Below the pieces are notes generated by a model. It had not been told where the DNA came from. It saw only the letters and a program-made list of their open reading frames with translations, and did not search any database. This document shows, one piece after another, positions 1 to 9,350 of a stretch of DNA of 64,000 bases. The DNA is taken from NCBI GenBank assembly GCA_963665925.1, contig OY762511.1, positions 4,278,001 to 4,342,000 of the forward strand, written 5' to 3'. A program made the translations under genes and the position numbers. Position 1 is the stretch's first letter. The number at the start of each line of letters is the position of its first letter. This stretch comes from G963665925 sp963665925. Its GTDB lineage: Bacteria; Bacillota; Clostridia; Peptostreptococcales; Acidaminobacteraceae.

Positions 1-614
1 TCAAGGTCGAAGGGCAGTTTTCCATAGTTTTTCTTTTTTGCAATAAAGACTTGAACAACCATGAGGCTGGCACCCATAATAAGACCTGGGAAAATGCCAC
101 CTACGAACATTCTGAGTACAGAAACGTTTGCAATGACTGCGTAAAGCAGCATAGTCCCACTCGGCGGAATAATCAGACCGAGAAGGCCTGACGACGCAAC
201 GACTGCTGCAGAGTAATCTTTCTCGTATCCAGCCTTATCCATTGGTGGTACCATAATCCCACCGATAGCAGCTGTTGTTGCAGCTGAAGACCCCGAAATA
301 GCGCCGAAAAACATGGCGGCAAGTGTTGCCACCATCGAAAGACCACCCGTAAACTTACCAACCATACTATTTGCAAGGACAACCAGTTTTTTCGAAACGC
401 CACCCTCAGTCATCACTTCTCCAGCCAGTATGAAAAATGTAACTGCGAGTAAAGTGAAATGATTTATACCTGACATCAGCTTTTGAGTGACGATTATTGC
501 AGGAATGGTCCCCTGCACTTTGAGCGTTAAGAAGGCAGCAGAACCCAGAGCGATACCGATTGGAACCGCACATAAGAGGAGGATTGCTACAGATACTAAC
601 AATATCGCTGACAT
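1..614 (-). CDS. dctM: TRAP transporter large membrane subunit DctM (3' end outside the window)
   Basis: This is the N-terminal 204 residues of a TRAP large permease, the channel subunit that uses an ion gradient to take up carboxylates delivered by the periplasmic-type binding protein. The reading frame is open to the window edge. Family hallmarks are a hydrophobic N terminus, FFGAISGSSAATTAAIG near residue 110, and LLGLIIPPSGTMLLYAV near residue 160. The ATG at 612-614 overlaps the TAA of dctQ (TAATG), which suggests translational coupling. It is the third gene of the dctP-dctQ-dctM operon. The substrate cannot be read from this subunit. Confidence 0.93.
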   Translation of the reverse strand, partial: MSAILLVSVAILLLCAVPIGIALGSAAFLTLKVQGTIPAIIVTQKLMSGINHFTLLAVTFFILAGEVMTEGGVSKKLVVLANSMVGKFTGGLSMVATLAAMFFGAISGSSAATTAAIGGIMVPPMDKAGYEKDYSAAVVASSGLLGLIIPPSGTMLLYAVIANVSVLRMFVGGIFPGLIMGASLMVVQVFIAKKKNYGKLPFDL

Positions 615-1111
615 TATTTTTCCTCCTTATGGACTGGTGAATTTTGAAGCTTCTTCAGCAAGTCATTGACGTAATTGATTGCCATCATCAAACATCCCGC
701 AGCCACCACTGCATAATATCCTTCTGCTGGTACTGGAGAGGCGCCAATAATTGTGCCCCTCGTCTTTTCAATCAACTCAAATGACTGACTGATGACAATT
801 ACCAAGAAACTAATACTGACTAAATCTGAAAAAATAAGTACACCTCTTGTGATTTTTTTAGGCAATATTAAAACCATGAATTCAAGTACAATGTGCCTGT
901 GTGTTGCTACTGCACAACCAGCGCCAAGAAATACAGTGGTCAGTAGTAAAAATACCAATACATCTTGTGACGACGGTAACGGAATAAAGAATATGAACCT
1001 TGAAAATATTTGCGCTAGCAAAACGACAAACATTGTCAGTAGGCAGGCCACAAGTAGATATTCATTAATCTTATTCAATTTCGCTACGAACACGTCTAAT
1101 TTTCTAAACAT
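614..1111 (-). CDS. dctQ: TRAP transporter small membrane subunit DctQ
   Basis: The 165-residue product has the usual DctQ size and four hydrophobic segments (about residues 15-35, 45-65, 85-110 and 130-150). The small subunit scaffolds the DctM channel in the membrane. A GGGG ribosome site lies 7 bases before the ATG. Its stop overlaps the dctM start by one base, and dctP lies about 60 bp upstream on the same strand, so the three genes form one transcription unit. DctQ proteins diverge fast, and the call rests on length, topology and position between dctP and dctM. Confidence 0.9.
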   Translation of the reverse strand: MFRKLDVFVAKLNKINEYLLVACLLTMFVVLLAQIFSRFIFFIPLPSSQDVLVFLLLTTVFLGAGCAVATHRHIVLEFMVLILPKKITRGVLIFSDLVSISFLVIVISQSFELIEKTRGTIIGASPVPAEGYYAVVAAGCLMMAINYVNDLLKKLQNSPVHKEEK

Positions 1112-1173
1112 TTTAATCCCCTTATTTTTTCCATAATTCGGTATGGAGTTAAGGCTTCAACTGAAGTCATTCA

Positions 1174-2196
1174 CTATTTTATTTCAGCAATCATTTCGAT
1201 TAGCTGATCCCATTCTTCGCCATTTTCTTCTGAATACGCGTCATATAAAGGCGCGAGTACTTCTTTAAAGGCATTTGGATCCGGCTGTGTCACTGTCATA
1301 CCCTCTGCTTCAAGTTCTTCAAGCTGTTCTGATTCATTGTTTTTTACCATTTCAACATCCATCACAGCTGCTTCCTTAGCCGCATCGAGAAGGACCTGCT
1401 GAAATTCTGGCGACAGGCTGTCAAATTTCACCTTGTTCATGACCAGTGGCTGTGTTACATATTGATGTCTTGTAATCGCAAGGTAATCTTGTACTTCAAA
1501 GAGTTTATTTTGAAGAATATTTGTTGTAGGGTTCTCCTGACCATCTACAGTGCCTGTTTGAAGGGCTGTATATGTTTCTGACATGGAAATCGGCGTAGGA
1601 TTCGCACCCAGCGTTGAAATCAAGTCTGAAATCAGCTTAGCTGAACCAATTCTGATTTTAAGTCCTTCCACATCTACAGGCGAAGTGATTGGTGTGTTGG
1701 ATGTCATGAGTCTAAAGCCATTTGCATTCCAACCAAGAATAATCAGACCATCTTCTTTTATCTTCTCTTCCAAATATTTCGCCGCTTCACTATCCGGAAT
1801 TTTCTCGACTTGGTCGTAAGACGCGAATTGGTAAGGCATTCCAAGCGCATTGAATAAGGGCTGATGATTCGCAAGAAAGGCATCTGGGGTAATCACCAAG
1901 TCCTGTGTGCCTACTTTCACAGATTCAAGTTCGTCTGGTCCAGAACCTAACTGGTCTGCTGGAAAGATGTTGATATGAATCTGTCCATTTGTTTTTTCGT
2001 CTACAATACTTGCAAATTTCTCTGCAGTAATTTGATAATGATGGGTTGTTGAACCTGAATGCCCCAAATTAAGTTCAACAACTTCTTTTTTTTCATTCGT
2101 TCCTCCGCTATTTGCAGGTTCTGATGCACATCCTGCAAGCAAGACTGTCACTAATGTTAATGCAGTGAAAACACTAAAAAACTTTTTCATACTCAT
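1174..2196 (-). CDS. dctP: TRAP transporter solute-binding lipoprotein DctP
   Basis: This is the extracytoplasmic binding subunit of the TRAP system, 340 residues from the chosen start. Residues 1-20 form a lipoprotein signal with lipobox LLAGC, so the protein is anchored outside the membrane, as usual in Firmicutes. Family features are the LGHSG start of the mature domain, KIRIG near residue 180, and GQENPTTNI, which belongs to the DctP carboxylate-binding region. The ATG at 2194-2196 is preceded 6 bases upstream by TGGAGG. A longer frame reaches 2259 but would include a sigma-54 promoter and has no ribosome site. The substrate is unknown: a carboxylate by family, possibly linked to the hydro-lyase operon at 4.5-10.5 kb (inference). 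Confidence 0.93.
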   Translation of the reverse strand: MSMKKFFSVFTALTLVTVLLAGCASEPANSGGTNEKKEVVELNLGHSGSTTHHYQITAEKFASIVDEKTNGQIHINIFPADQLGSGPDELESVKVGTQDLVITPDAFLANHQPLFNALGMPYQFASYDQVEKIPDSEAAKYLEEKIKEDGLIILGWNANGFRLMTSNTPITSPVDVEGLKIRIGSAKLISDLISTLGANPTPISMSETYTALQTGTVDGQENPTTNILQNKLFEVQDYLAITRHQYVTQPLVMNKVKFDSLSPEFQQVLLDAAKEAAVMDVEMVKNNESEQLEELEAEGMTVTQPDPNAFKEVLAPLYDAYSEENGEEWDQLIEMIAEIK

Positions 2197-2242
2197 AGAT
2201 ATAACCTCCATATAATTTGTTCGTATCCCTGCATTAGATAAG

Positions 2243-2258
2243 AGCAATTTCCATGCCA
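2243..2258 (-). promoter_or_regulatory. Sigma-54 (-24/-12) promoter of the dctPQM operon
   Basis: Read on the minus strand the sequence is TGGCAT-GGAAA-TTGCT. The GG and GC elements have the spacing expected of RpoN promoters (consensus TGGCAY-N5-TTGCW). It lies 46 bp before the dctP start, directly downstream of a gene for a sigma-54 activator. A second promoter of the same form is at 25747-25762, which supports the reading. Confidence 0.87.
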
Positions 2259-2312
2259 CTTCTCATAAGCCTTAAACAGGTCGTAATATAGCGGTTCTAG
2301 AGGAAAAATGAA

Positions 2313-2363
2313 AAAGGTGTTGATTAAAGTTAACGGCGCACGTTAACTTTAATCAACACCTTT
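2313..2363. terminator. Perfect 23-bp inverted repeat between activator gene and dctP promoter
   Basis: Arms 2313-2335 and 2341-2363 are perfectly complementary around a 5-base loop. On the minus strand the hairpin follows the stop of the activator gene by about 35 bp and is followed by a T-rich stretch, so it can terminate that transcript. It also sits 55-120 bp upstream of the sigma-54 promoter, where an activator would bind. The core GTTAACG-N5-CGTTAAC could therefore be an operator. The two roles are not exclusive. Confidence 0.7.
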
Positions 2364-2396
2364 GATATAGTCCATTTATTGCTGCAGCTTATTTAA

Positions 2397-4283
2397 TTAC
2401 TCATATTGCTTCCTTTTCTTCCAAAGTGCAGTTCTACTGATTCCTAAAATATCCGCGATTTCGTTCTTGCTGAATTCATTTGCTTCAAGTGCTTCAATGA
2501 CGCTTTTTTCAATTCTACTGGACAGTTCTTTCAAGTCAAGCTGTCCTTCTGCAATTTTCGTGGACATGCTCGGTTGATTCATGTTCTCATAGAATAGAGA
2601 GGCGTAGCTTTGTTCACTTCCTTGAATAACATATCGTTCAGCAACGTTCATGAGTTCTCTAATGTTCCCCTGCCACTCATGTCGCATGAGAAGTGTTTCC
2701 AGCTTTTCATCCAGTGAACACGCCTCTTTGGTCATTCGCTCTACAAAACGCTCAAAGAGTTTCAGAATATCTTCTTTTCTCTCACGCAGCGGCAAAAGCC
2801 TTGTTTCAAGCACGTTCAATCGATAGAAAAGATCCGAACGAAATTCACCCTTTTCCACTTCACCGGGCAAATCTTCATTTGTAGCTGACAATATACGTAT
2901 ATCCAGTGGAATGATTGAATCTGAACCCAGTCGCATGACTTCCTTTTCTTCAATAACACGTAAGAGCTTTGACTGAAGCTGCTTTGAAATACTATTGATC
3001 TCATCTAGAAAAATGGTACCTTTATGTGCAAGTTCAAAAAGACCCTGTTTACCTTCTTTTCTGGCACCCGTAAATGCTCCATCAACATATCCAAAAAGCT
3101 CACTTTCGAGAAGTGTGTCCGATAGTGCGGCACAGTTTATTGCCACAAAGGGGCCATTTCTTCTATTGCTGTAATTATGGATACTTTGGGCAAACATCTC
3201 TTTTCCAGTACCACTTTCTCCATAAATAAGAACAGTACTGTCACTCTGGGCAATCCGCTTTGCTTTCTCAATTATAAGTGTCATCTGTTTGTTCCAAGTC
3301 ATTATATCTTCAAACTTATACTTAGCAACAAGCCCCTTTTTACTCAACTGATACCTGATCTTTCGCTCTAATTTCTGAAGTTCTCCAATATCCTTCAAGG
3401 TAATCACAATACCCATTCTAATTTTCTTAACCATGAGTGGTACAATATTCACGCTAATCGTTCGTGACCCTATTTGCATAATGCTATTTTGACATCCATC
3501 ACTTGCATGCTCATTGACGAGTTCCAAAATCTCTGGGAACACTTGGTTCAGATAGTCACCCACTTTTATATGCGTTTTTGATTTAATGTCTGTAAGTTTT
3601 TCATTGTAGTATTCAACATGAAGTGTGTTATTTAAAATAAGAACACCATCTTCAATGTTATGAATAACAGAAAGTAATGTATTAAGTTTCTTTGAATGCT
3701 CTCTAATATTATCTAGAATATCGATCGCCTGATAGTAAGATTCAAGAATTGTGTCTTCCATCGTTTCAATTAAAACCGTATCGTGTTTTAGTTTTCGCGC
3801 AGTATCCGTAGTAATAATTCCACCAATGACAACAGCGCTTGGCTGGTCTTCATGAACTTGTGCCACCACATCCTTGATCTCGCTGTAGTGTTTGAATCGA
3901 TATAACACCACATTGTCACCAATAAGGGGCTTCCAAGTACTTGGATTAAAATAAATACTCTCTTCAAGCAGAAGTGCAATATTTGAACTCATATTTTTTG
4001 CTTTCATCAAAGCCTGTAAGATGTTCGACACATTAATTTTCATATTTACTACAGGCACATTTAACAGCGGTTTCAAATAATGGTGGGAACCGCCCCGTAG
4101 GATAATCACATTAGCACCAGCATCTACAATCTCTTGAGCCTGCTCATATATGTTCGAGTGTGCCAAAGTTTCTATCACAATATCAACATTCTTCTCTATT
4201 GACGCCATAGACTTTCTTACAAGCTCTTTCGTGTGCTCATCTGGAACAATATATGCTATGGTCTCTTTAGCGATTTCTTTCAT
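2397..4283 (-). CDS. PrpR-like sigma-54-dependent transcriptional activator
   Basis: This 628-residue enhancer-binding protein has three parts. Residues 1-190 resemble the PrpR_N sensor domain (ILRGGSHHYLK, VVIGGIITTD), followed by a PAS-like segment at about 195-310. The AAA+ sigma-54 interaction domain at about 330-560 shows Walker A GESGTGKE and the sigma-54 contact loop GAFTGA. The C terminus is a Fis-type helix-turn-helix (EIADILGISRTALWKKRKQ). PrpR-type proteins sense a metabolite through the N-terminal domain and open sigma-54 promoters. The gene is followed by a hairpin and then a -24/-12 promoter in front of dctP, so the TRAP operon is the obvious target. A GAGGTGAGGGT ribosome site precedes the ATG. 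Confidence 0.92.
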   Translation of the reverse strand: MKEIAKETIAYIVPDEHTKELVRKSMASIEKNVDIVIETLAHSNIYEQAQEIVDAGANVIILRGGSHHYLKPLLNVPVVNMKINVSNILQALMKAKNMSSNIALLLEESIYFNPSTWKPLIGDNVVLYRFKHYSEIKDVVAQVHEDQPSAVVIGGIITTDTARKLKHDTVLIETMEDTILESYYQAIDILDNIREHSKKLNTLLSVIHNIEDGVLILNNTLHVEYYNEKLTDIKSKTHIKVGDYLNQVFPEILELVNEHASDGCQNSIMQIGSRTISVNIVPLMVKKIRMGIVITLKDIGELQKLERKIRYQLSKKGLVAKYKFEDIMTWNKQMTLIIEKAKRIAQSDSTVLIYGESGTGKEMFAQSIHNYSNRRNGPFVAINCAALSDTLLESELFGYVDGAFTGARKEGKQGLFELAHKGTIFLDEINSISKQLQSKLLRVIEEKEVMRLGSDSIIPLDIRILSATNEDLPGEVEKGEFRSDLFYRLNVLETRLLPLRERKEDILKLFERFVERMTKEACSLDEKLETLLMRHEWQGNIRELMNVAERYVIQGSEQSYASLFYENMNQPSMSTKIAEGQLDLKELSSRIEKSVIEALEANEFSKNEIADILGISRTALWKKRKQYE

Positions 4284-4424
4284 ACCCTCACCTCATTACA
4301 TTCTTATTGCTTTCATTATATCAATTAATATCTATACATTTCTATCATGCATAAAATATGCCAAACTACATTGAAATATATTTGGAAAAGGAAAATACCT
4401 CTTAGAAATTGACGCCTAAAGGGC

Positions 4425-4467
4425 AAAAGACATCTTATCTGATTGTTCATCAAATAAAATGTCTTTT
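4425..4467 (-). terminator. Terminator of the aconitase/leu-like operon
   Basis: Arms 4425-4433 (AAAAGACAT) and 4459-4467 (ATGTCTTTT) pair around a 25-base loop, about 35 bp past the stop of the aconitase gene. The minus strand exits into a mixed rather than T-only tract, so this is a moderate call. The remaining 4284-4424 holds the promoter region of the activator gene, with nothing else recognisable. Confidence 0.55.
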
Positions 4468-4499
4468 ACAAGGAAGTCTTTATATATAAAAGGGTGGAA

Positions 4500-6455
4500 T
4501 TAGCTATTTGTTTTGCTGTTAATCTTATTACGCAGGTAGTTTAGAGCGCCACCATCATGAATGACATCTCTATCATAATCCGAAATTTCTATCCCAACTT
4601 CAAACGTATAACCCTTTGTAATATTCTCAACTTGAATTGTAGATTTCTTCACTGCATTTGGAACATCTGCAATCTTCAGAACATCCTCAGCATCCAGTTT
4701 GTCATAGTCTTCATTTGACCTAAACACCAGTGGCAGTATTCCATAATTGATTAGATTCTCTTTATGAATTCGTGCGTATGATTTTGCAATTACTGCCTTG
4801 ATCCCCAGGAACATTGGAAGAAGGGCTGCATGCTCTCGGCTAGAACCTTGTCCATAGTTTTCACCGCCAATAATAATTGAGCTGCCCATGTCTTCAGCAC
4901 GTTTCACAAATGTAGGATCTGTATAACAGAAAGTATACTTTGCAAACTCTGGAATATTTGCAATGTATTTTAGAATGTTTGCGCCACCTGGAATGATATC
5001 ATCGGTCGTGATATTATCACCCAATTTTAACACAATACCTGCCTCAATTGTTTTATCAAGCACACCACGCATTGGAAGCGGCTGAATATTTGGACCCGTA
5101 AGGACATCAACAGACGCGCGCGCTTCCTCAGCTTGCGGTTCAATCAGCAGACAGTTGTCGACCTTGTACATGTCTGGTTCTTCAATTGATGCCAGAAGGG
5201 ATACATCATAAACTGTTCTCGGATCAGTTATAAAACCTGTAATCGCTGTGGCTGCAGCTGTTTCAGGACTAACAAGATATACAGATGCAGAATTGTTGCC
5301 ACTTCTGCCCATGAAATTTCTATTTGAAGTTCTGACTGCAACGCCATTTTCAGGTGGCACCTGACCGATACCAATACATGGGCCACAGGCATTCTCAAGA
5401 ATTCGTGCACCCGAGTCAACCAGATCAGAAATGACACCATCTTTCAAAAGTTGTTCAAAGACTTGCTTTGAACCTGGTCCAACTGTCAGATCCACATCCT
5501 TATGCACCTTTTTGCCTTTTAGAATTTTTGATGCTTTCACAATATCTGCGTATGATGCATTCGTACAGCTGCCGATAAATACAGAATGGGCTTTAACGTC
5601 ACCAAGCGCACTTGCCTTATCTACAATATCTGGCATGTGTGGCTTTGCAACAAGCGGTTCCAATTTGTCTAGTTCAATAACCAGCGATTCATCATATGAT
5701 GCGTCTTCATCAGCCCTTAGTTCTATCCAGTCTCCCACACGATCCTGTGCTTCCAAATACTTCTTAGTGATATCATCGCTCGGGAAGACACCTGTTATTG
5801 CACCCATTTCAATTGTCATATTTGCAATGGTTGCTCTTTGTGGTACCGAAAGATACTGGATACCCGTACCTGAAAACTCAATAATCGAACCTAGTCCGCC
5901 TTTTACACTGATAAGTCTGAGTATTTCAAGTGTCACATCTTTAGCGGACACACCAGGATTTAGCTGACCGTTTAATACAATATTCAATACTTTAGGCGGA
6001 ATAAGCTTAAATCCTTCCCCCAGCATACCTTTTGCAACACTGAGCCCACCACTTCCGATAGCCAGCATACCCAGTGCACCGGAAGTAGGCGTATGACTGT
6101 CCGCACCCAGTAGAATTTTCCCAGGTTTTGCAAACTGTTGACAATGTACAAAGTGACAGATGCCATTACCTGGTTTTGAAAAATAGATACCATATTTCTC
6201 TGCCGACGTCTTCAGATAGCGGTGATCATCTGAATTTGCACTGTCAGCAGCAATCGTATTGTGATCACAGTAAAAGACACTTGCTTCAGTATAGACCCCT
6301 TTTGCACCGACACTTTCCATAACCTGTGCTGCCATAATCCCTGTCAAATCGTGACACAGTGTCTGATCAACACTTACTGTAATCTGTTCCTTACTGTTAA
6401 TATCACCTTCAAGCAAATGGCTTTTCAGGATTTTCTGCGTGATGTTCATGCCCAT
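4500..6455 (-). CDS. Aconitate hydratase, compact clostridial/Aquifex type
   Basis: The 651-residue product is a single-chain aconitase-superfamily hydro-lyase that also carries the swivel domain. Visible motifs are GADSHTPTSGALG near residue 120, the [4Fe-4S] ligands in GSCTNA near 300 and CGPCIG near 365, substrate-binding SNRNFMGRSG just after, and swivel-domain GQGSSREHAALLP near 540. This length matches the short ~650-residue aconitase group rather than the ~900-residue AcnA type. It is the last gene of the five-gene operon. With LeuB- and LeuCD-like enzymes as neighbours it could act on citrate/isocitrate or on a related 2- or 3-hydroxy-tricarboxylate. The sequence does not decide this. 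AGGGGG precedes the ATG by 7 bases. Confidence 0.9.
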   Translation of the reverse strand: MGMNITQKILKSHLLEGDINSKEQITVSVDQTLCHDLTGIMAAQVMESVGAKGVYTEASVFYCDHNTIAADSANSDDHRYLKTSAEKYGIYFSKPGNGICHFVHCQQFAKPGKILLGADSHTPTSGALGMLAIGSGGLSVAKGMLGEGFKLIPPKVLNIVLNGQLNPGVSAKDVTLEILRLISVKGGLGSIIEFSGTGIQYLSVPQRATIANMTIEMGAITGVFPSDDITKKYLEAQDRVGDWIELRADEDASYDESLVIELDKLEPLVAKPHMPDIVDKASALGDVKAHSVFIGSCTNASYADIVKASKILKGKKVHKDVDLTVGPGSKQVFEQLLKDGVISDLVDSGARILENACGPCIGIGQVPPENGVAVRTSNRNFMGRSGNNSASVYLVSPETAAATAITGFITDPRTVYDVSLLASIEEPDMYKVDNCLLIEPQAEEARASVDVLTGPNIQPLPMRGVLDKTIEAGIVLKLGDNITTDDIIPGGANILKYIANIPEFAKYTFCYTDPTFVKRAEDMGSSIIIGGENYGQGSSREHAALLPMFLGIKAVIAKSYARIHKENLINYGILPLVFRSNEDYDKLDAEDVLKIADVPNAVKKSTIQVENITKGYTFEVGIEISDYDRDVIHDGGALNYLRNKINSKTNS

Positions 6456-6465
6456 AAGTATCCCC

Positions 6466-7545
6466 CTAGTTCTTTACCAAACGTTCAACAACTTTTGCGC
6501 CCATTTCTTCTGTAGTAACCTTAATCATACTTTCTGAGTAGATGTCACCTGTTCTATAACCATCTTCCAGCGTCTTTAATACAGCATCTTCAATACATTT
6601 CGCTTCTGCTTCAGCGCCAAAGGTAATACGGAACATCATTGCAACTGAAAGAATTGTTGCAAGTGGATTCGCAATACCCATACCTGCAATGTCAGGTGCC
6701 GTACCATGAATGGGTTCATAAAGACCAAAATTTTCATCATTCAGTGCAGCTGATGCAAGCATTCCAACTGAACCCGTTGCTACGCCAGCTTCATCTGAAA
6801 GAATATCTCCGAAAATGCTCGTTGTCAGAAGCACATCAAAACGACTTGGGTTACAAGCAAGTTCCATTGCAGCCTTATCGACCAGCATATTTGTCAGTTC
6901 AACTTCTGGGTAAGACTTGCTCACACGTGTTACCGTCTCTCTCCAAAGCTTTGATGATTCTAGTGCATTGGCTTTCTCAACGCTCGTTACTGAGCCTCGA
7001 CGTGCCTTTGCAGCCTCAAAAGCTTTTTTTGCAACACGTTCAATTTCCATAACACTATAGCACTCCACATCATAAGCTTCGTGTCCATACTTGCCTTCAC
7101 GTGTTCCTTTTTCATTGAAATATATGCCACCTGTAAGATCTCGAATCAGCATGAGATCCATACCTTTATCAATAATTCGATCTTTAAGTGGAGAGTTGTC
7201 TCTTAATGGTTCATAGATTTTTGCGGGTCTGTAATTTGCAAAGAGATTAAATGATCTTCTAATTTTGCCTAGTGCAGCCTCTGGTCTTTCAGGGCGTGGT
7301 AGATGATCCCACTTTGGTCCCCCAGCTGCACCAAATAGAATTGCGTCACATGTTTTAATTTCTTCCAGATCTTCACCTCTTAGATTAATTCCATAGGCAT
7401 CGATTGCTGCCCCACCTACAAGCATATCAACCAAAGTGAGATCATGCCCATAGAGTTCAGCTATTCTATTGATTACCTCTACACCTTGCTTGACAACATC
7501 TACACCAATGCCATCACCAGGGATTACTGCAATTTTCTTTTTCAT
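6466..7545 (-). CDS. leuB: 3-isopropylmalate dehydrogenase-family beta-decarboxylating dehydrogenase
   Basis: This 359-residue NAD-dependent enzyme belongs to the isocitrate/isopropylmalate dehydrogenase family, which oxidises and decarboxylates a 2-hydroxy-3-carboxy acid. Motifs are IPGDGIG at residue 8, LGKIRRSFNLFANYRP near 92-107, and DLTGGIYFNEKGTRE near 137-151. The metal-binding segment is FGDILSDEAG near 245, and the cofactor loop is EPIHGTAPDIAG near 280, which is typical of NAD rather than NADP use. The motif pattern is LeuB-like. No leuA is in the operon and control is by a LacI-type operator, so a catabolic or branched role on another substrate is possible. It lies 38 bp after the LeuC-like gene, and GGAGGG precedes the start. 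Confidence 0.87.
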   Translation of the reverse strand: MKKKIAVIPGDGIGVDVVKQGVEVINRIAELYGHDLTLVDMLVGGAAIDAYGINLRGEDLEEIKTCDAILFGAAGGPKWDHLPRPERPEAALGKIRRSFNLFANYRPAKIYEPLRDNSPLKDRIIDKGMDLMLIRDLTGGIYFNEKGTREGKYGHEAYDVECYSVMEIERVAKKAFEAAKARRGSVTSVEKANALESSKLWRETVTRVSKSYPEVELTNMLVDKAAMELACNPSRFDVLLTTSIFGDILSDEAGVATGSVGMLASAALNDENFGLYEPIHGTAPDIAGMGIANPLATILSVAMMFRITFGAEAEAKCIEDAVLKTLEDGYRTGDIYSESMIKVTTEEMGAKVVERLVKN

Positions 7546-7583
7546 AAAGCCTACCCTCCAATTTCATATATCCTCTAGTACAA

Positions 7584-8828
7584 TTATGGATGCGTGATGC
7601 AACCCTTAATAGCCGACACAGCTGCCACTGCTGGAGATGACAGGTAAATAAATGATTTTTTCGTTCCCATACGACCAATAAAGTTTCGATTATTGGTTCC
7701 TAGAACAACCTCATCATCACTCATGAGCCCATAAGGCTGACCACAACACAGGCCACAACACGGATGAGATACTGTCGCGCCTGCCTTAATAAACGTTTCA
7801 ATATAGCCAAGTTTCATTGCCTCTTTATAAATCCCAATAGTCGCTGGGATCACAACCAATTTTGTATAAGGTGCGATAACATTATCTTTTAGAATTTCAG
7901 CTGCAATGCGCATGTCGTCAATGCTGCCGTTTGTACACGAACCAATATATACCTGATCTATTTTAGTACCTAGGACATCCTGAATAGGATGCACGTTATC
8001 GACGCCTTGCGGACATGACAGCTGAGGCACAATCTCTTCAGCGCGATAAGTCAGTACCTGGTTATATGCATCATCGTCACCTACTTTGAGCCATTCAATA
8101 GACTCAAGAGGTACATCAAAGTACGCTGCTGTCTTTTCGTCTGCTTCAAAGAGACCCACCTTTGCACCTGCTTCAATACTCATATTTGCAATCGTAAAAC
8201 GAGCATTCATATCAAGCGCTTTGATCGTACTGCCAGTAAATTCCATCGATTTATAAGTCGCACCATCTGATTTTATATCACCTAGAACTTTCAAAATAAT
8301 GTCTTTAGAGTAAACACCCTCTGGCAGTTCACCCTCCACGACAATTTTGATTGCCTCTGGTACCTTCATCCACATTTCGCCACTGCCAAGCGTTGCTGCC
8401 ATTTCAGTAAATCCAATTCCAGTACTGAAACATCCCCCGCCACCATATGTAGGTGTATGTGAATCTGTTGCAACAACAACAGTTCCAGGCATGGCGTACC
8501 TGAGCTCATGCATGAGTGTATGGCAAATTCCCTCACCAATATGCAGCTTTTCAATACCAAATCGTTCCTTGAGTTCAATCCCAGCCCTGTAATGCCTCGG
8601 GTCATTTTTTGCCGCATTCGTTGGCATAAGATGGTCTAAAATTACCGTTGCCTTTGACGCGTCTGCAAGTTTCGAAAACTTCATTTCATCAAGTTTCTGT
8701 ACGACAAAAGGTGTATAAATATCATGAATCATCATCATATCTGGCTTTGTAGTTACAATGTCGCCAGGTGCTAAATCTTCAATACCTGTATTTCTGGAAA
8801 GTATTTTTTCTGCAAGTGTCATTCCCAT
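7584..8828 (-). CDS. leuC: 3-isopropylmalate dehydratase-family large subunit (LeuC/HACN type)
   Basis: This 414-residue [4Fe-4S] hydro-lyase large subunit is of the archaeal/HACN LeuC size. Motifs are LDHLMPTNAAK near residue 65, HIGEGICH near 97, VATDSHTPTYGGGG near 120, cluster ligands in GSCTNG near 298 and CCGLCCG near 358, and TNNRNFIGRMG near 378. It needs the small swivel subunit encoded immediately upstream, whose TAA overlaps this ATG (TAATG). The enzyme class includes isopropylmalate isomerase, homoaconitase and 2,3-dimethylmalate dehydratase. The large subunit alone does not fix the substrate. Confidence 0.88.
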   Translation of the reverse strand: MGMTLAEKILSRNTGIEDLAPGDIVTTKPDMMMIHDIYTPFVVQKLDEMKFSKLADASKATVILDHLMPTNAAKNDPRHYRAGIELKERFGIEKLHIGEGICHTLMHELRYAMPGTVVVATDSHTPTYGGGGCFSTGIGFTEMAATLGSGEMWMKVPEAIKIVVEGELPEGVYSKDIILKVLGDIKSDGATYKSMEFTGSTIKALDMNARFTIANMSIEAGAKVGLFEADEKTAAYFDVPLESIEWLKVGDDDAYNQVLTYRAEEIVPQLSCPQGVDNVHPIQDVLGTKIDQVYIGSCTNGSIDDMRIAAEILKDNVIAPYTKLVVIPATIGIYKEAMKLGYIETFIKAGATVSHPCCGLCCGQPYGLMSDDEVVLGTNNRNFIGRMGTKKSFIYLSSPAVAAVSAIKGCITHP

Positions 8829-9340
8829 TAGCTTTCCTCACTTTCAAGTGCTTCATTTCGTTTACGATAACTTGGTACAAGTCCACCTTCTTCAATAATT
8901 TGATACAGATTTTCAGGCATCTTTGGGATCTTGTATCTGTTACCGTTCACTATAATGGCATCATTCAGGATCACTTCAATGACATCGCCTTCTTTAACAG
9001 CCTCAGGCACGTCTTTACTTTCAATGAGCAGCATGCCGTTATTAATACCATTTCTATAAAAGATTCTCGCAAAAGATTTTGCAATGATACATTTTACACC
9101 TGATGCCAAAATACACCCTGGAGCCTGTTCCCTTGAAGACCCACATCCAAAGTTCTTGCCCGCAACAAGAATATCACCCGTCTGAACTTCTTTTGAAAAC
9201 TCTGGTCTTAGAGGTTCCAAGCAGTGTTTGCTCATGTCTTTTAAAGTGGGGAGCACACCATAACGCCCAGGAATAATTGTATCTGTATCTACATCATCAG
9301 GAAGTAACCACACTTTACCCTGTAGTCTAATTTCGCTCAT
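8828..9340 (-). CDS. leuD: 3-isopropylmalate dehydratase-family small subunit (LeuD type)
   Basis: The 170-residue swivel domain completes the LeuC-like hydro-lyase. It shows DDVDTDTIIPGRY near residue 15-27, GKNFGCGSSREQAPG near 62-76, and IAKSFARIFYRNGINNG near 87-103, all conserved in LeuD. The residues right after the IIPxRY motif (GVLPT) form the substrate-specificity loop and do not match the usual LeuD form that I recall, so the substrate may differ from isopropylmalate. The gene sits between two LeuC-like genes and could serve both. Confidence 0.88.
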   Translation of the reverse strand: MSEIRLQGKVWLLPDDVDTDTIIPGRYGVLPTLKDMSKHCLEPLRPEFSKEVQTGDILVAGKNFGCGSSREQAPGCILASGVKCIIAKSFARIFYRNGINNGMLLIESKDVPEAVKEGDVIEVILNDAIIVNGNRYKIPKMPENLYQIIEEGGLVPSYRKRNEALESEES

Positions 9341-9350
9341 CGTATGCCTC

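Noticed and set aside
2197..2259. Longer start for dctP at 2259
   Set aside because: The extra codons cover the sigma-54 promoter and have no ribosome site, while the chosen ATG has TGGAGG at 6 bases and opens directly on the lipoprotein signal.
5431..5967. 178-codon plus-strand frame across the aconitase gene
   Set aside because: It is the antisense of a clear conserved coding region, has no ribosome site and no recognisable product.
6639..7052. 137-codon frame antisense to the leuB-like gene
   Set aside because: Shadow of the coding frame, with composition unlike a protein of this genome.
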